Source of the DNA: Archangium gephyra
GTDB lineage: Bacteria; Myxococcota; Myxococcia; Myxococcales; Myxococcaceae
Assembly: GCA_003243425.1 (NCBI GenBank)
Contig: QFQP01000069.1
Location: forward strand, 1-15,065
DNA length: 15,065 nucleotides
Direction: 5' to 3'
The notes beneath the pieces were generated by a model. The model was given only the letters and a program-made list of their open reading frames with translations. It did no database searches and was not told where the DNA came from. Below are positions 7,189 through 13,924 of the stretch, piece after piece. The position numbers and the translations under genes are program-made. The number at the start of each line of letters is the position of its first letter. Positions within the stretch are counted from its first letter, which is position 1.

Positions 7189-7264
7189 GACTGAAGGTCA
7201 GGGGTTCGGCAGCGGCAGCGCCGGTGAGGTTCTCGAACTCGGGCGCGGCATCCCCTTCGGGCAT
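7178..7264 (-). pseudogene. 28-codon stub resembling a peroxiredoxin N-terminus
   Basis: ATG at 7264 lies two bases after the methyltransferase TGA and opens MPEGDAAPEFENLTGAAAA, then EPLTFSLTA and a stop. GDxAPxF followed by a PLxxSL segment is the usual opening of AhpC/TSA and Bcp-type peroxiredoxins, which then continue into LRGKxxVLxF and the catalytic TPxCT. Here the frame ends before any of that, and DNA further along belongs to the convergent propeller lipoprotein, whose last 11 bases it overlaps. It may be a truncated gene left by rearrangement, or a chance small frame. The similarity is short, so confidence is low. Confidence 0.3.
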
Positions 7265-7266
7265 CT

Positions 7267-7848
7267 TCACGACTTCACCGCGACGAAGCGACGCATGGTC
7301 CCGTCGCTGCGGCGCCCTTCTTCGAGAATGGTGAAGCCGTTGTTCTCGACCGTCGCTTCGGTGCGGCGATTGGGGTGACAACCACCGGCGACGACGGTCC
7401 ACGCGGGCTGAAGGGTGTCTTGCACGTTGCCGTACCAGCCGTCGCTTCGAACGTGCTCGAGCATGCGGAGCTGCCCTTCGTCTTTGAGAACGCGTCGCAC
7501 CTCGCGAAGGCCCTGATCAGCATCGGGCACGCTGCAGAAGACGAGGCTCGAGACCACGGTGTCGAACGCGCCGGGGCGGAATGGCAGTGCGTGGGCGCTG
7601 GCGCGAACGAGGAGCGCGTTGGGTGCGCGCTGCCTGGCGACCTTCAGCGCATCGGCTTCGGGCTCGATGGCGATCAGCGTCACTTCCTTCGAGTAGCGCG
7701 GCAGATTGCGGCCGGTGCCGCAGCCCACCTCGAGCGTGAGGCCCCTGGCGCCCTTCGCGACCCAATCTCGCCAACGCCCGAGGCCCGTCTTGTCGGCGAT
7801 GAAGAACATCGCGTCGTACAGCCAGGGGATCTGTTCGAGGCCGCGCAT
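7267..7848 (-). CDS. Class I SAM-dependent methyltransferase
   Basis: A 193-residue cytoplasmic methyltransferase. Motif I is LEVGCGTGRN (39-48), the acidic ribose-binding residue is Glu62 in IEPEAD, and post-motif sequences SAHALPFRPGAFDTVVSSLV and REVRRVLKDEGQLRMLEHV are typical of the Methyltransf_11 group. The C-terminal GGCHPNRRTEATVENNGF resembles METTL7-like and PmtA-like enzymes that act on small thiols or phospholipids, so a lipid or small-molecule substrate is possible but unproven. It begins 10 bases after the second exbD stop on the same strand, so it may be co-transcribed with the Ton operon. No Shine-Dalgarno is seen; CTAAGT then GGCCGC lies directly before the ATG. Confidence 0.88.
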   Translation of the reverse strand: MRGLEQIPWLYDAMFFIADKTGLGRWRDWVAKGARGLTLEVGCGTGRNLPRYSKEVTLIAIEPEADALKVARQRAPNALLVRASAHALPFRPGAFDTVVSSLVFCSVPDADQGLREVRRVLKDEGQLRMLEHVRSDGWYGNVQDTLQPAWTVVAGGCHPNRRTEATVENNGFTILEEGRRSDGTMRRFVAVKS

Positions 7849-7858
7849 GCGGCCAGAC

Positions 7859-8332
<474 letters not shown>

Positions 8333-8335
8333 GAC

Positions 8336-8743
8336 TCACCCCTGCTTGTTGGCGCGGTCGATGACCTGCAGCGACGCACCGGGGAAACCGAGCTCCTGAC
8401 AGCGCTTGAACATCGCGCGAACCTTCCCGTACGCGAGCCCACTGTCGGCCTTGAGCACCACACGCGTCTCGGGCTTCGTCTCGTGCAGCACCTTCAACTT
8501 CTCGAGCAGCGCCGTTTCCCCGAGCTGCTCCTTCTCGAAGAAGAACCGGCCGTCCCTGGTGAGCGTGACCGTGGTGGGCTCGAGCGCGCCGTTGCCCTTG
8601 TCGGGGTTGCTGATGGCCGGGAGCGTGACCGAGGCACCGGCCTCCATCTGCGGCGTGACCACCATGAAGATGATCAACAGCACCAGCACCACGTCGACGA
8701 GCGGCGTGATGTTGATCTCCGGCTTCAGCTTCTCACGCGACAT
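8336..8743 (-). CDS. exbD: ExbD/TolR-family biopolymer transport protein (first copy)
   Basis: A 135-residue ExbD. It begins MSREKLKPEINITPLVDVV with the proton-path Asp17, a single helix to about residue 30, and a periplasmic domain containing TVTLTRDGRFFFEKEQLG, VVLKADSGLAYGKVRAMF and ELGFPGASLQVID, all normal for the family. The open frame extends upstream to 8935, but those codons only shadow exbB. The ATG at 8743 overlaps the exbB end by 11 bases, and GGGAAG lies 7 bases before it. With exbB and tonB it forms the Ton energy-transducing complex of the inner membrane; two different ExbD subunits with one ExbB suggest either a mixed ExbD dimer or alternative motors. Confidence 0.94.
   Translation of the reverse strand: MSREKLKPEINITPLVDVVLVLLIIFMVVTPQMEAGASVTLPAISNPDKGNGALEPTTVTLTRDGRFFFEKEQLGETALLEKLKVLHETKPETRVVLKADSGLAYGKVRAMFKRCQELGFPGASLQVIDRANKQG
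8651..8717. repeat. 67-base direct repeat, copy in first exbD
   Basis: Partner of 8216-8282, 435 bases away in the same orientation, 64 of 67 bases identical. It covers the only transmembrane helix of the first ExbD. The match starts and ends sharply at the helix borders. Confidence 0.9.
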
Positions 8744-9413
8744 CGGCCTGCTTCCCGTGGCGCGCTTCGAGGAAGTCGATGAACTCGCCGCGCGACTGCT
8801 CGAGCGCGAGCAGGATCGTGTCGGCCTGCGACGAGAGCCAGTTGTAGGCAAGCACCGCGGGAATGGCGACGACCAGGCCCAGCGCGGTCTCGTAGAGCGC
8901 CTCCGAGATGCCGAGCGACACGCTGCCCAGCCCACCCGAGCCCTCCTTCGCGATGCCCTGGAACGCGGTGATGATGCCGAACACCGTGCCCAGCAGCCCG
9001 ACGAACGGGGCGATGGAGCCGACCGACGCGATGACGTTCATGCCGCGACGCACGTCGGCGGCGAGCGCTTCGGTCTTGCGGTTCAGCTCGCGGCGCGTGG
9101 CCTCGACCGGAGAGAGCGACGACGGCTTGTCCTTCGTCGCGATGTACGTCTTCGCGCCCGCCGACAGCAGCTTCGCGAGGTGGCCCTTGTTGCCTTCGGC
9201 CTTCTTCACCAGCGCTTCAGGGTCGTTCGCTTCCAGCGCTTCACGCGCCTCGATGGCGAACTGCCGAGAGGCCGCGCGGCTGCGGGTGTAGGCGAACAAC
9301 CGCTCGAAGAAGATGGCGAGTGACGCCAGGGCCATCAGCACCAACGTCGAGGCGACGCCGATGGCCGCCGGGCCCATGTGACCTACGATTTGAGAAATGC
9401 CGTCCATGTTCAT
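8733..9413 (-). CDS. exbB: ExbB/TolQ/MotA-family proton channel
   Basis: A 226-residue inner-membrane protein with three predicted helices: about 14-38 (ALASLAIFFERLF at its end), about 127-150 (GSIAPFVGLLGTVFGIITAF) and about 166-190 (SEALYETALGLVVAIPAVLA). The last two hold the conserved APFxGLLGTV and EALxxTxxGLxVAIPA signatures lining the proton path with ExbD. The cytoplasmic loop (40-125) is charged, as expected. The ATG at 9413 overlaps the tonB stop by four bases (ATGA). GAGGGA touches that ATG directly but is six bases from a second in-frame ATG at 9407 (Met3), so translation may really start at MDGISQ. Coupling to tonB and overlap with exbD point to one operon. Confidence 0.95.
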   Translation of the reverse strand: MNMDGISQIVGHMGPAAIGVASTLVLMALASLAIFFERLFAYTRSRAASRQFAIEAREALEANDPEALVKKAEGNKGHLAKLLSAGAKTYIATKDKPSSLSPVEATRRELNRKTEALAADVRRGMNVIASVGSIAPFVGLLGTVFGIITAFQGIAKEGSGGLGSVSLGISEALYETALGLVVAIPAVLAYNWLSSQADTILLALEQSRGEFIDFLEARHGKQADVA

Positions 9414-10204
9414 TCCCTCAGCGAGAAGGTGATGTTGACGATCTTGAAGACCGCGAGCGGTTCGCCATCCATCGTCGCGGGCTCGTACTTCCAGGTCTTC
9501 ACGACGGAGAGCGCGGAGGTGACGAAGGGCTCTTCACCCTTGAGCACCTGAATGCGCCCGACGTGGCCGTCGCGTTCGACGACGATTTTCAAGACCACGC
9601 GCGCTTCCTGCCCCGTGGTGCGCGCCGCTTCCGGATACTCGGGCTGCGCGTTGTCTTCCGAAGGCTCGGGCGGCTCCGCGTCTTCCGGGAGGTTCACCGG
9701 CCCGCTGCTGCCGGCCTTCGCGACCACCGGCGCGGGCGAGTCGTCTTCATCGGGCGGCGCGGCAGAGCCCACGCCCTTGCCGGTGCCGTCGCCAGTGCCG
9801 CCGACCGCGGTCTCGATGGCGGCGACGGCCACGCTCGATTCGGGCGCCGCGGTCCTGGGTACCTCCTTCGGCGCGACCATCGCGGCCGCGGCGGGCGCCG
9901 GCGCGGGGGCCGCGGCAGGCGGAGGAACGACCTCGGCCACGACCACCGGCTTCGGCGCGACCACCTTCGGCTTCGGCGGCGGAGGTGGCGGCGGCGTTTC
10001 GATCTTCGCGGGTTCCGGCGGCGGCGGCGGAGGACGGAAGCTGACGTCGACCTGCTTCTCTCTGGTGGTGGTCGTCGGCCGCGACGCGATGAACGCCACG
10101 ACCACGCCGAGCCCGGTGAGCGTGAGCGCCGCTGCGATGAACGCCGCGACGAAGCGCTTTCGCGTCGCGGAGACATCGGGCTGCAGCTCGTAGGCGTCGA
10201 ACAC
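9410..10204 (-). CDS. tonB: TonB family energy-transducing protein
   Basis: A 264-residue TonB starting at GTG. The N-terminus is a 16-residue cytoplasmic stretch, then a membrane anchor at about 18-40 (FVAAFIAAALTLTGLGVVVA). A periplasm-spanning Pro/Lys/Ala-rich region follows (about 55-110: RPPPPPPEPAKIETPPPPPP and alternating AP). Residues about 185-264 are the TonB C-terminal domain: QPEYPEAARTTGQEARVVLK, VERDGHVGRIQVL, SALSVVKTWKYEPATMDGEP and a final strand ending TFSLRE. It carries energy from ExbB/ExbD to outer-membrane receptors for iron-siderophore, cobalamin or sugar uptake; no receptor lies in the window. It is the first gene of tonB-exbB-exbD-exbD. Upstream, three GTCACGA boxes suggest regulated expression, and CTAAGTGCCGCGGC directly precedes the GTG. 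Confidence 0.93.
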   Translation of the reverse strand: MFDAYELQPDVSATRKRFVAAFIAAALTLTGLGVVVAFIASRPTTTTREKQVDVSFRPPPPPPEPAKIETPPPPPPPKPKVVAPKPVVVAEVVPPPAAAPAPAPAAAAMVAPKEVPRTAAPESSVAVAAIETAVGGTGDGTGKGVGSAAPPDEDDSPAPVVAKAGSSGPVNLPEDAEPPEPSEDNAQPEYPEAARTTGQEARVVLKIVVERDGHVGRIQVLKGEEPFVTSALSVVKTWKYEPATMDGEPLAVFKIVNITFSLRE

Positions 10205-10260
10205 GCCGCGGCACTTAGAAGGGTGCGTCGTCAGCGCGGTGGCGCAGGTGTCTCGGCGCG

Positions 10261-10310
10261 GTCACGAGTTTGCGCCGATCGCGTCACGATGGCGGTCACC
10301 GCGTCGTGAC
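10261..10310. promoter_or_regulatory. Three GTCACGA boxes upstream of the tonB operon
   Basis: GTCACGA occurs at 10261-10267 and 10283-10289 on the plus strand and inverted (TCGTGAC) at 10304-10310. Starts are 22 and 21 bases apart, close to two helical turns. The last box also forms GTCAC-N6-GTGAC with 10295-10299. All lie in the 113-base gap between doxX and the tonB start, 57 to 106 bases upstream of the GTG, where an operator or activator array would sit. The regulator is unknown; the sequence does not look like a Fur box. Confidence 0.5.
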
Positions 10311-10317
10311 ATGCCCC

Positions 10318-10692
10318 TCAGTGCTTCCAGCGGCCCCAGGCCACGAACAGCGCCAGGCCCATCATGCAGAAGTTGAACGGCGTCACCGCGCCTTCGCCGC
10401 GTGAGAAGTGAAAGACGATGGCGCTCAGCATCAACGCCGCGCACCCGAGGGCCGCCAGCACCGCCACCTTCGGTTTGATCTTCAGCAGCGTCGGCAGAAT
10501 CACGCCGACACCGCCGAGCAGGTCGACGGCGGCGATGAAGAACACGAACGACGGCGGGAACTCGCCAGTCCACGGGATCAGCTTCGAGAGCTGCTCGACC
10601 GGCGTGAGCACCTTCCAGAACGCCGTGCCGATGAACGTCACCGCCAGCAGCGCCTGCGAAATCCACAACCCGATGTTGAGCCCTTTGTTCAT
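10318..10692 (-). CDS. DoxX-like membrane protein
   Basis: A 124-residue membrane protein with four hydrophobic segments: about 6-25 (IGLWISQALLAVTFIGTAFW), 48-66, 74-93 and 105-120. The first-helix pattern WISQALLAVTFIGTAFWKVL, then PPSFVFFIAAVDLLGGVGVI and LPTLLKIKPKVAVLAA, fits the DoxX-like family, whose members are small quinone- or redox-associated membrane proteins of poorly known activity. GAGG seven bases before the ATG supports this start; an upstream ATG at 10740 is in frame but would read through the intergenic repeat. It is divergent from an HxlR regulator 49 bases away, an arrangement often seen for DoxX genes under HxlR control. A perfect short palindrome overlaps its ribosome binding site. 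Confidence 0.85.
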   Translation of the reverse strand: MNKGLNIGLWISQALLAVTFIGTAFWKVLTPVEQLSKLIPWTGEFPPSFVFFIAAVDLLGGVGVILPTLLKIKPKVAVLAALGCAALMLSAIVFHFSRGEGAVTPFNFCMMGLALFVAWGRWKH

Positions 10693-10700
10693 GATGGTGC

Positions 10701-10777
10701 CTCGGTTACCGAAGAGAACCGGCAGCCCACAAGGAGGCACATTGAAGTCACTCGGTTACGGAAAGATGACCGGCAGC
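10701..10777. promoter_or_regulatory. Operator-like tandem repeats between doxX and hxlR
   Basis: A motif at 10701-10726 recurs at 10751-10777 (about 23 of 27 positions identical with one gap); both begin CTCGGTTAC and end ACCGGCAGC, 50 bases apart. The first copy contains the perfect palindrome TCGGT-T-ACCGA (10702-10712) and lies on the doxX ribosome binding site. The second, with one arm base changed, lies over the first codons of hxlR. The two flank the 49-base divergent gap. This fits a regulator repressing both its target and itself; binding by HxlR is inference. Confidence 0.5.
10731..10737 (+). promoter_or_regulatory. Strong Shine-Dalgarno that decides the hxlR start
   Basis: AAGGAGG ends four bases before TTG 10742, in frame with the HxlR protein. 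The in-frame ATG at 10766 has only a weak GGAAAG touching it. This favours TTG and adds eight residues. Confidence 0.6.
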
Positions 10778-11119
10778 TACGCCGAAGAGTGCGCGGCGCT
10801 GCGCGAGGTGCTCAGCCTCATCGGCGACAAGTGGTCGGTGCTGGTGGTGGTGAACCTCGGTGAAGGCACGAAGCGCTTCAGTGAGTTGAAGCGCAACATC
10901 GACGGCATCTCGCAGCGCATGTTGACGATGACGGTGCGTGGGCTCGAGCGCGACGGCCTGGTGCGCCGCGAGGTGTTCCCCACCATTCCGCCGCGCGTCG
11001 AGTACTCGCTGACGAAGCTCGGCCGGAACCTGCTGGGCCCGGTGAGCAGCCTCGCCAGATGGGCGTGGAAACACCGCCCGGCGATGGAGAAGGCGCGCGC
11101 CTCGTTCGACGGCCGCTGA
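10742..11119 (+). CDS. HxlR-family transcriptional regulator
   Basis: A 125-residue winged-helix regulator from TTG 10742 (117 residues if ATG 10766 is used). The family pattern is clear: CAALREVLSLIGDKWSVLVV (17-36), then GTKRFSELKRNIDGISQRML (42-61), TVRGLERDGLVRREVF and PRVEYSLTKLGRNLL. Cys17 sits where redox- and aldehyde-sensing HxlR proteins carry their reactive cysteine, just before the first helix, so electrophile or redox sensing is plausible. It is divergent from doxX, the likely target, with repeated sites between. The rhodanese-carbonic anhydrase gene starts 30 bases after its stop on the same strand and could be co-transcribed, which would put that enzyme under the same stress control. 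That link is inference. Confidence 0.92.
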   Translation: MKSLGYGKMTGSYAEECAALREVLSLIGDKWSVLVVVNLGEGTKRFSELKRNIDGISQRMLTMTVRGLERDGLVRREVFPTIPPRVEYSLTKLGRNLLGPVSSLARWAWKHRPAMEKARASFDGR

Positions 11120-11149
11120 TCTGCCTGCGAGGGAGTGTAGAAGCCGCGC

Positions 11150-12559
11150 ATGACCAACTCCGTGTTCGAAGATGCGTCCATTCCGCCCGGCGAACGGTCG
11201 TTTCGCGTCGGTTGGTTCACGTCGCTCAAGCGCACCGATGGCTCTCGCCCCGAAGTGACCGCCGACTACGTGGCGCGACAGGGCAAAGGGCTGCGCGTCA
11301 TCGACATTCGCCCCGAAGCCGAGCTGCCCGGTGAGCTCGGCTACGTGCCCGGCAGCGACTGGGTGCCGTTCAGTGAAGCCGGCTCGCTGCACCTGCACAT
11401 CAAGCCGTACGAGCCGACGGTGCTGGTGTGCGACGACGGTCGGCGCAGCTCGAACCTCGCGGGCTGGCTCGAGACCGCGGGCCTCAAGATGGTGGCGGCG
11501 ATGCGCGGCGGTGTGCGCGCGTGGAGAGATCAAGGCTTCCTCCCGCAGCGTTCCTCGGCGCTGCTCAAGCGCATGGGTGCGTTGAGCCCGTTGCCCGACT
11601 GGGCCGCGGAAGCCGGCCGCAAGGACTTCACGCTCGAGGACATCAGCAACCACGTGGGCGACCCGCGCTCCGTACGGTGGATCAAGGTCGCGGCCTTCCT
11701 GCTCAACGGTCGGCTCTCGTGCGTCGACGGCCGCGACCACGTCGGAGTGGTCGGCAGCCCGGGCGGCGACGCGGGTGAGTTCGTGCTCGCGCTCGCGGCC
11801 ATCGAGCAGGTCATCGGCCGCTCGCTCTCGCAGGACGAAGTGAAGAAGCTGCTCCGGCGCCGGCTCGACACCTTCGGGCATTTCGCGTTTCACACCGACA
11901 CCGCCGCCGGCAATCTCAGCATCGCCGCGATTCGCGCAGACCCGCGCACCCGCGCTTCGGTCGCCAACATCGGCGACCCGCTGCAGTTCCGGCAGTACGT
12001 CAACCAGCCGCCGCTCGAGGTGCGTGACGCGCTGGCGGAGATCATGGTGAAGCCCGAGCACACCGGCTGCGGTCACCTGCGCCTGGCGATGCAGCACTCC
12101 GCGAAGTGGGGCGTGCGTGACGGCCTCACCCAGCAGGTGTTGTCCGAAGCGCTCAAGCTGCGGTGGGCCGGCGTCGAAGAGCTGGAGTTCACGCCGCTGT
12201 CGGGCACGCACTCCGAAGGCGCGGTGTTGAACATTCGGGTGTCCGGTCACCTCGACGCGTACTCGCGGGTGCCGCTGGTCTCGCCGTCCATCGGTGGCCA
12301 CCAGATGTTCATCAACCACCCCGACGTGACGCGCTTCCTGCGCGGGCAGATGGCGCAGTGGCTCGCGTTGAACCAGGACCTGTTCACGGTACCCACGGTC
12401 TCGGCGTTGTTCGACGCGATGCAGGGGCTGCATGAGAAGCAGTTGGCCGCGACGCTGGGCGAGCTCGCAGCGGGGCTGCCGGTGTACGACGTCACGGTGC
12501 AGCTCGACGGCCGCAGCGACGTGAAGCTCGCCGGTCACGTGCCGGGGAAGACGCGCTGA
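11150..12559 (+). CDS. Rhodanese domain fused to an LCIB-type carbonic anhydrase-like domain
   Basis: A 469-residue two-domain protein without a signal peptide, so cytoplasmic. Residues about 35-130 are a rhodanese domain: VIDIRPEAELPGELGYVPGS, then the active loop VLVCDDGRRSS with catalytic Cys94 (C-x-x-G-x-R), and AAMRGGVRAWRDQGF. Residues about 160-400 resemble the LCIB/LCIC family of zinc carbonic anhydrases from algae and bacteria. Visible are the C-x-D-x-R site SCVDGRD (Cys191, Asp193, Arg195), VVGSPGGDAGEFVLALAA, FAFHTD (His248), HTGCGHLRLAMQHS (Cys307), then ELEFTPLSGTHSEGAVL and MFINHPDVTRFLR. Cys191, His248 and Cys307 would be the zinc ligands and the Asp-Arg pair the catalytic dyad. 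The expected reaction is CO2 hydration; the rhodanese partner raises the option of a sulfur analogue such as carbonyl sulfide. The LCIB assignment rests on remembered motifs. Confidence 0.78.
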   Translation: MTNSVFEDASIPPGERSFRVGWFTSLKRTDGSRPEVTADYVARQGKGLRVIDIRPEAELPGELGYVPGSDWVPFSEAGSLHLHIKPYEPTVLVCDDGRRSSNLAGWLETAGLKMVAAMRGGVRAWRDQGFLPQRSSALLKRMGALSPLPDWAAEAGRKDFTLEDISNHVGDPRSVRWIKVAAFLLNGRLSCVDGRDHVGVVGSPGGDAGEFVLALAAIEQVIGRSLSQDEVKKLLRRRLDTFGHFAFHTDTAAGNLSIAAIRADPRTRASVANIGDPLQFRQYVNQPPLEVRDALAEIMVKPEHTGCGHLRLAMQHSAKWGVRDGLTQQVLSEALKLRWAGVEELEFTPLSGTHSEGAVLNIRVSGHLDAYSRVPLVSPSIGGHQMFINHPDVTRFLRGQMAQWLALNQDLFTVPTVSALFDAMQGLHEKQLAATLGELAAGLPVYDVTVQLDGRSDVKLAGHVPGKTR

Positions 12560-12568
12560 ATGTCGGTG

Positions 12569-12587
12569 CGGCGCGGCCATCGCGCCG
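12569..12587. terminator. GC-rich stem-loop after the rhodanese-LCIB gene
   Basis: CGGCGCG (12569-12575) pairs with CGCGCCG (12581-12587) around a 5-base loop, beginning nine bases after the stop codon. There is no following T-run, and such hairpins arise by chance in GC-rich DNA. Its position at a gene end favours a termination or mRNA-stabilising role. Confidence 0.35.
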
Positions 12588-12684
12588 GTCGTGCTGAGGC
12601 CGCTCACGCCTGAAGCACGCCGGGAAATCTCGAGCGCCGACGGTCGTTCGCTTCGTGACGCGCTCGAATCTACGCTGCCGCGTC

Positions 12685-13839
12685 ATGACGATCTCCGGCG
12701 TGGTGCTCGCGGTGCTGCTGCAGGTCGCTCCCGAAGTTGCGCAGGTCGACGCGTTCCGGGACCAACTCCGCGCAGGCAAGAAGCCCGACGCCACCCGACT
12801 GCTCGGGTCACTGAGCGCGGCCGCGCGCTCCGAGAAGGCGAGCGCCGAGGTGCTCGTCTCGCTGGGCCGCATGCAGCTCTACACGGGCGAACCCGGCGCA
12901 GCCGCGCTCACGCTCGACGAAGCCGTCACCAGATTTCCCAACGACGCCGAAGCCCACTTCTTCCGGGGCGTCGCCGCGCAGGACCTCGACAAGCTCGACA
13001 TCGCCTTGAAGCACTTCGAACGGGTCACGGTGCTCGCGCCGAAAGATCCGCGCGGCTGGCTCGAGCTCGGCGACACGCTGAGCCGTCTGCGCCGTGAAGC
13101 CGACGCCGTGGAGGCGCTCAAGAAGGCGGCGACGTTGGACCCGAAGAGTTCACGTGCGCGAGCGCTGGCTGGCGCTGCGTTGCTCTCGTTGAAGCGCGGG
13201 GACGAAGGCGTGGCGATGCTCGACGAAGCGGTGAAGCTCGAACCGCGCGAGCTCTTCGCTGCGTACAACGCCGGGCAGTACTACCAGCTGCACGACAAGC
13301 AGAAGCTCGCGCTGGAGCGCTTCACGCACGTCGCGAAGGCCGACCCCGACGACTGGCAGGTGCGCGCCAAGCTGGTGCAGGTGAACCAGGCGCTCGGAGA
13401 CAAGAAGGCCCGCGACGCCGCGCGCGAAGAGGTGTTGGCGCTCAAGAAGGCCGGCAAGACGCCGCCGCCGATGCGTGAGTTCTGCCGCGAGCAATTCGTG
13501 GTCGGGAGGCAGCGGGTGATGGCCTACGAATCGTTCGAGCTCAAAGACCCGCGCGCCGTTCGTTACACGTTCAAGATTCTCGAGCCCGACGACGACGAGA
13601 ACATCGAACGCGTCATCTCGCTGGGCTCGTACGAAGCGACCACGCAGTACATGCGCGAGAGCGGTCAGTTGAAGCCCGATGAACGCGCCTGGCACCTCGA
13701 CGGCTATCGGCCTGACAACAGCCACGAGACGTTCGGCATCTTCATGAGGGAGCCGAGCTACGACGAAGTGCGTGAACGCGTCGTGCAGGTGCTGAGCGGA
13801 AAGGTGAAGCCGGCGAGCTCGACGACGCTGAAGAAGTGA
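12685..13839 (+). CDS. Tetratricopeptide-repeat protein with an unassigned C-terminal domain
   Basis: A 384-residue protein. The N-terminus MTISGVVLAVLLQVAPEVAQ is hydrophobic and may be a signal peptide or anchor. Five to six TPR units of 34 residues run from about 54 to 255; for example AEAHFFRGVAAQDLDKLDIA, PRGWLELGDTLSRLRREADA and LFAAYNAGQYYQLHDKQKLA, each followed by a helix ending in a DP/EP turn. Residues about 260-375 are a separate domain (FCREQFVVGRQRVMAYESFE, VRYTFKILEPDDDENIERVI, SLGSYEATTQYMRE) that I do not recognise. TPRs scaffold protein complexes, so an adaptor role is likely. An in-frame GTG at 12655 would add ten residues with three Arg, giving a better signal-peptide n-region; ATG is preferred because TACGCT and GCCGCG lie directly before it, as at other starts here. 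Confidence 0.85.
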   Translation: MTISGVVLAVLLQVAPEVAQVDAFRDQLRAGKKPDATRLLGSLSAAARSEKASAEVLVSLGRMQLYTGEPGAAALTLDEAVTRFPNDAEAHFFRGVAAQDLDKLDIALKHFERVTVLAPKDPRGWLELGDTLSRLRREADAVEALKKAATLDPKSSRARALAGAALLSLKRGDEGVAMLDEAVKLEPRELFAAYNAGQYYQLHDKQKLALERFTHVAKADPDDWQVRAKLVQVNQALGDKKARDAAREEVLALKKAGKTPPPMREFCREQFVVGRQRVMAYESFELKDPRAVRYTFKILEPDDDENIERVISLGSYEATTQYMRESGQLKPDERAWHLDGYRPDNSHETFGIFMREPSYDEVRERVVQVLSGKVKPASSTTLKK

Positions 13840-13924
13840 CGCGTGTGGCGCTGACCTCTGGCGCTCACGGCATGACGAATGAGGTGCGCGACGACATTCG
13901 CTCGTTCGCTGGGAACGCCATTCA

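Noticed and set aside
8744..8935. Upstream extension of the first exbD frame
   Set aside because: Arg/Ser-rich shadow of exbB; the family N-terminus starts at MSREKL.
9320..10309. Plus-strand open frames opposite tonB, one very Gly-rich
   Set aside because: The Gly and Arg runs are the complement of the TonB Pro/Ala-rich periplasmic region.
10748..12607. 619-codon minus-strand open frame opposite hxlR and the rhodanese-LCIB gene
   Set aside because: It spans two well-supported plus-strand genes and reads as His/Arg/Glu-rich low-complexity sequence.
13840..13924. Convergent gap between the TPR and lipoprotein genes searched for a terminator
   Set aside because: Only a direct repeat of TGGCGCT was seen; no convincing stem-loop or T-tract.
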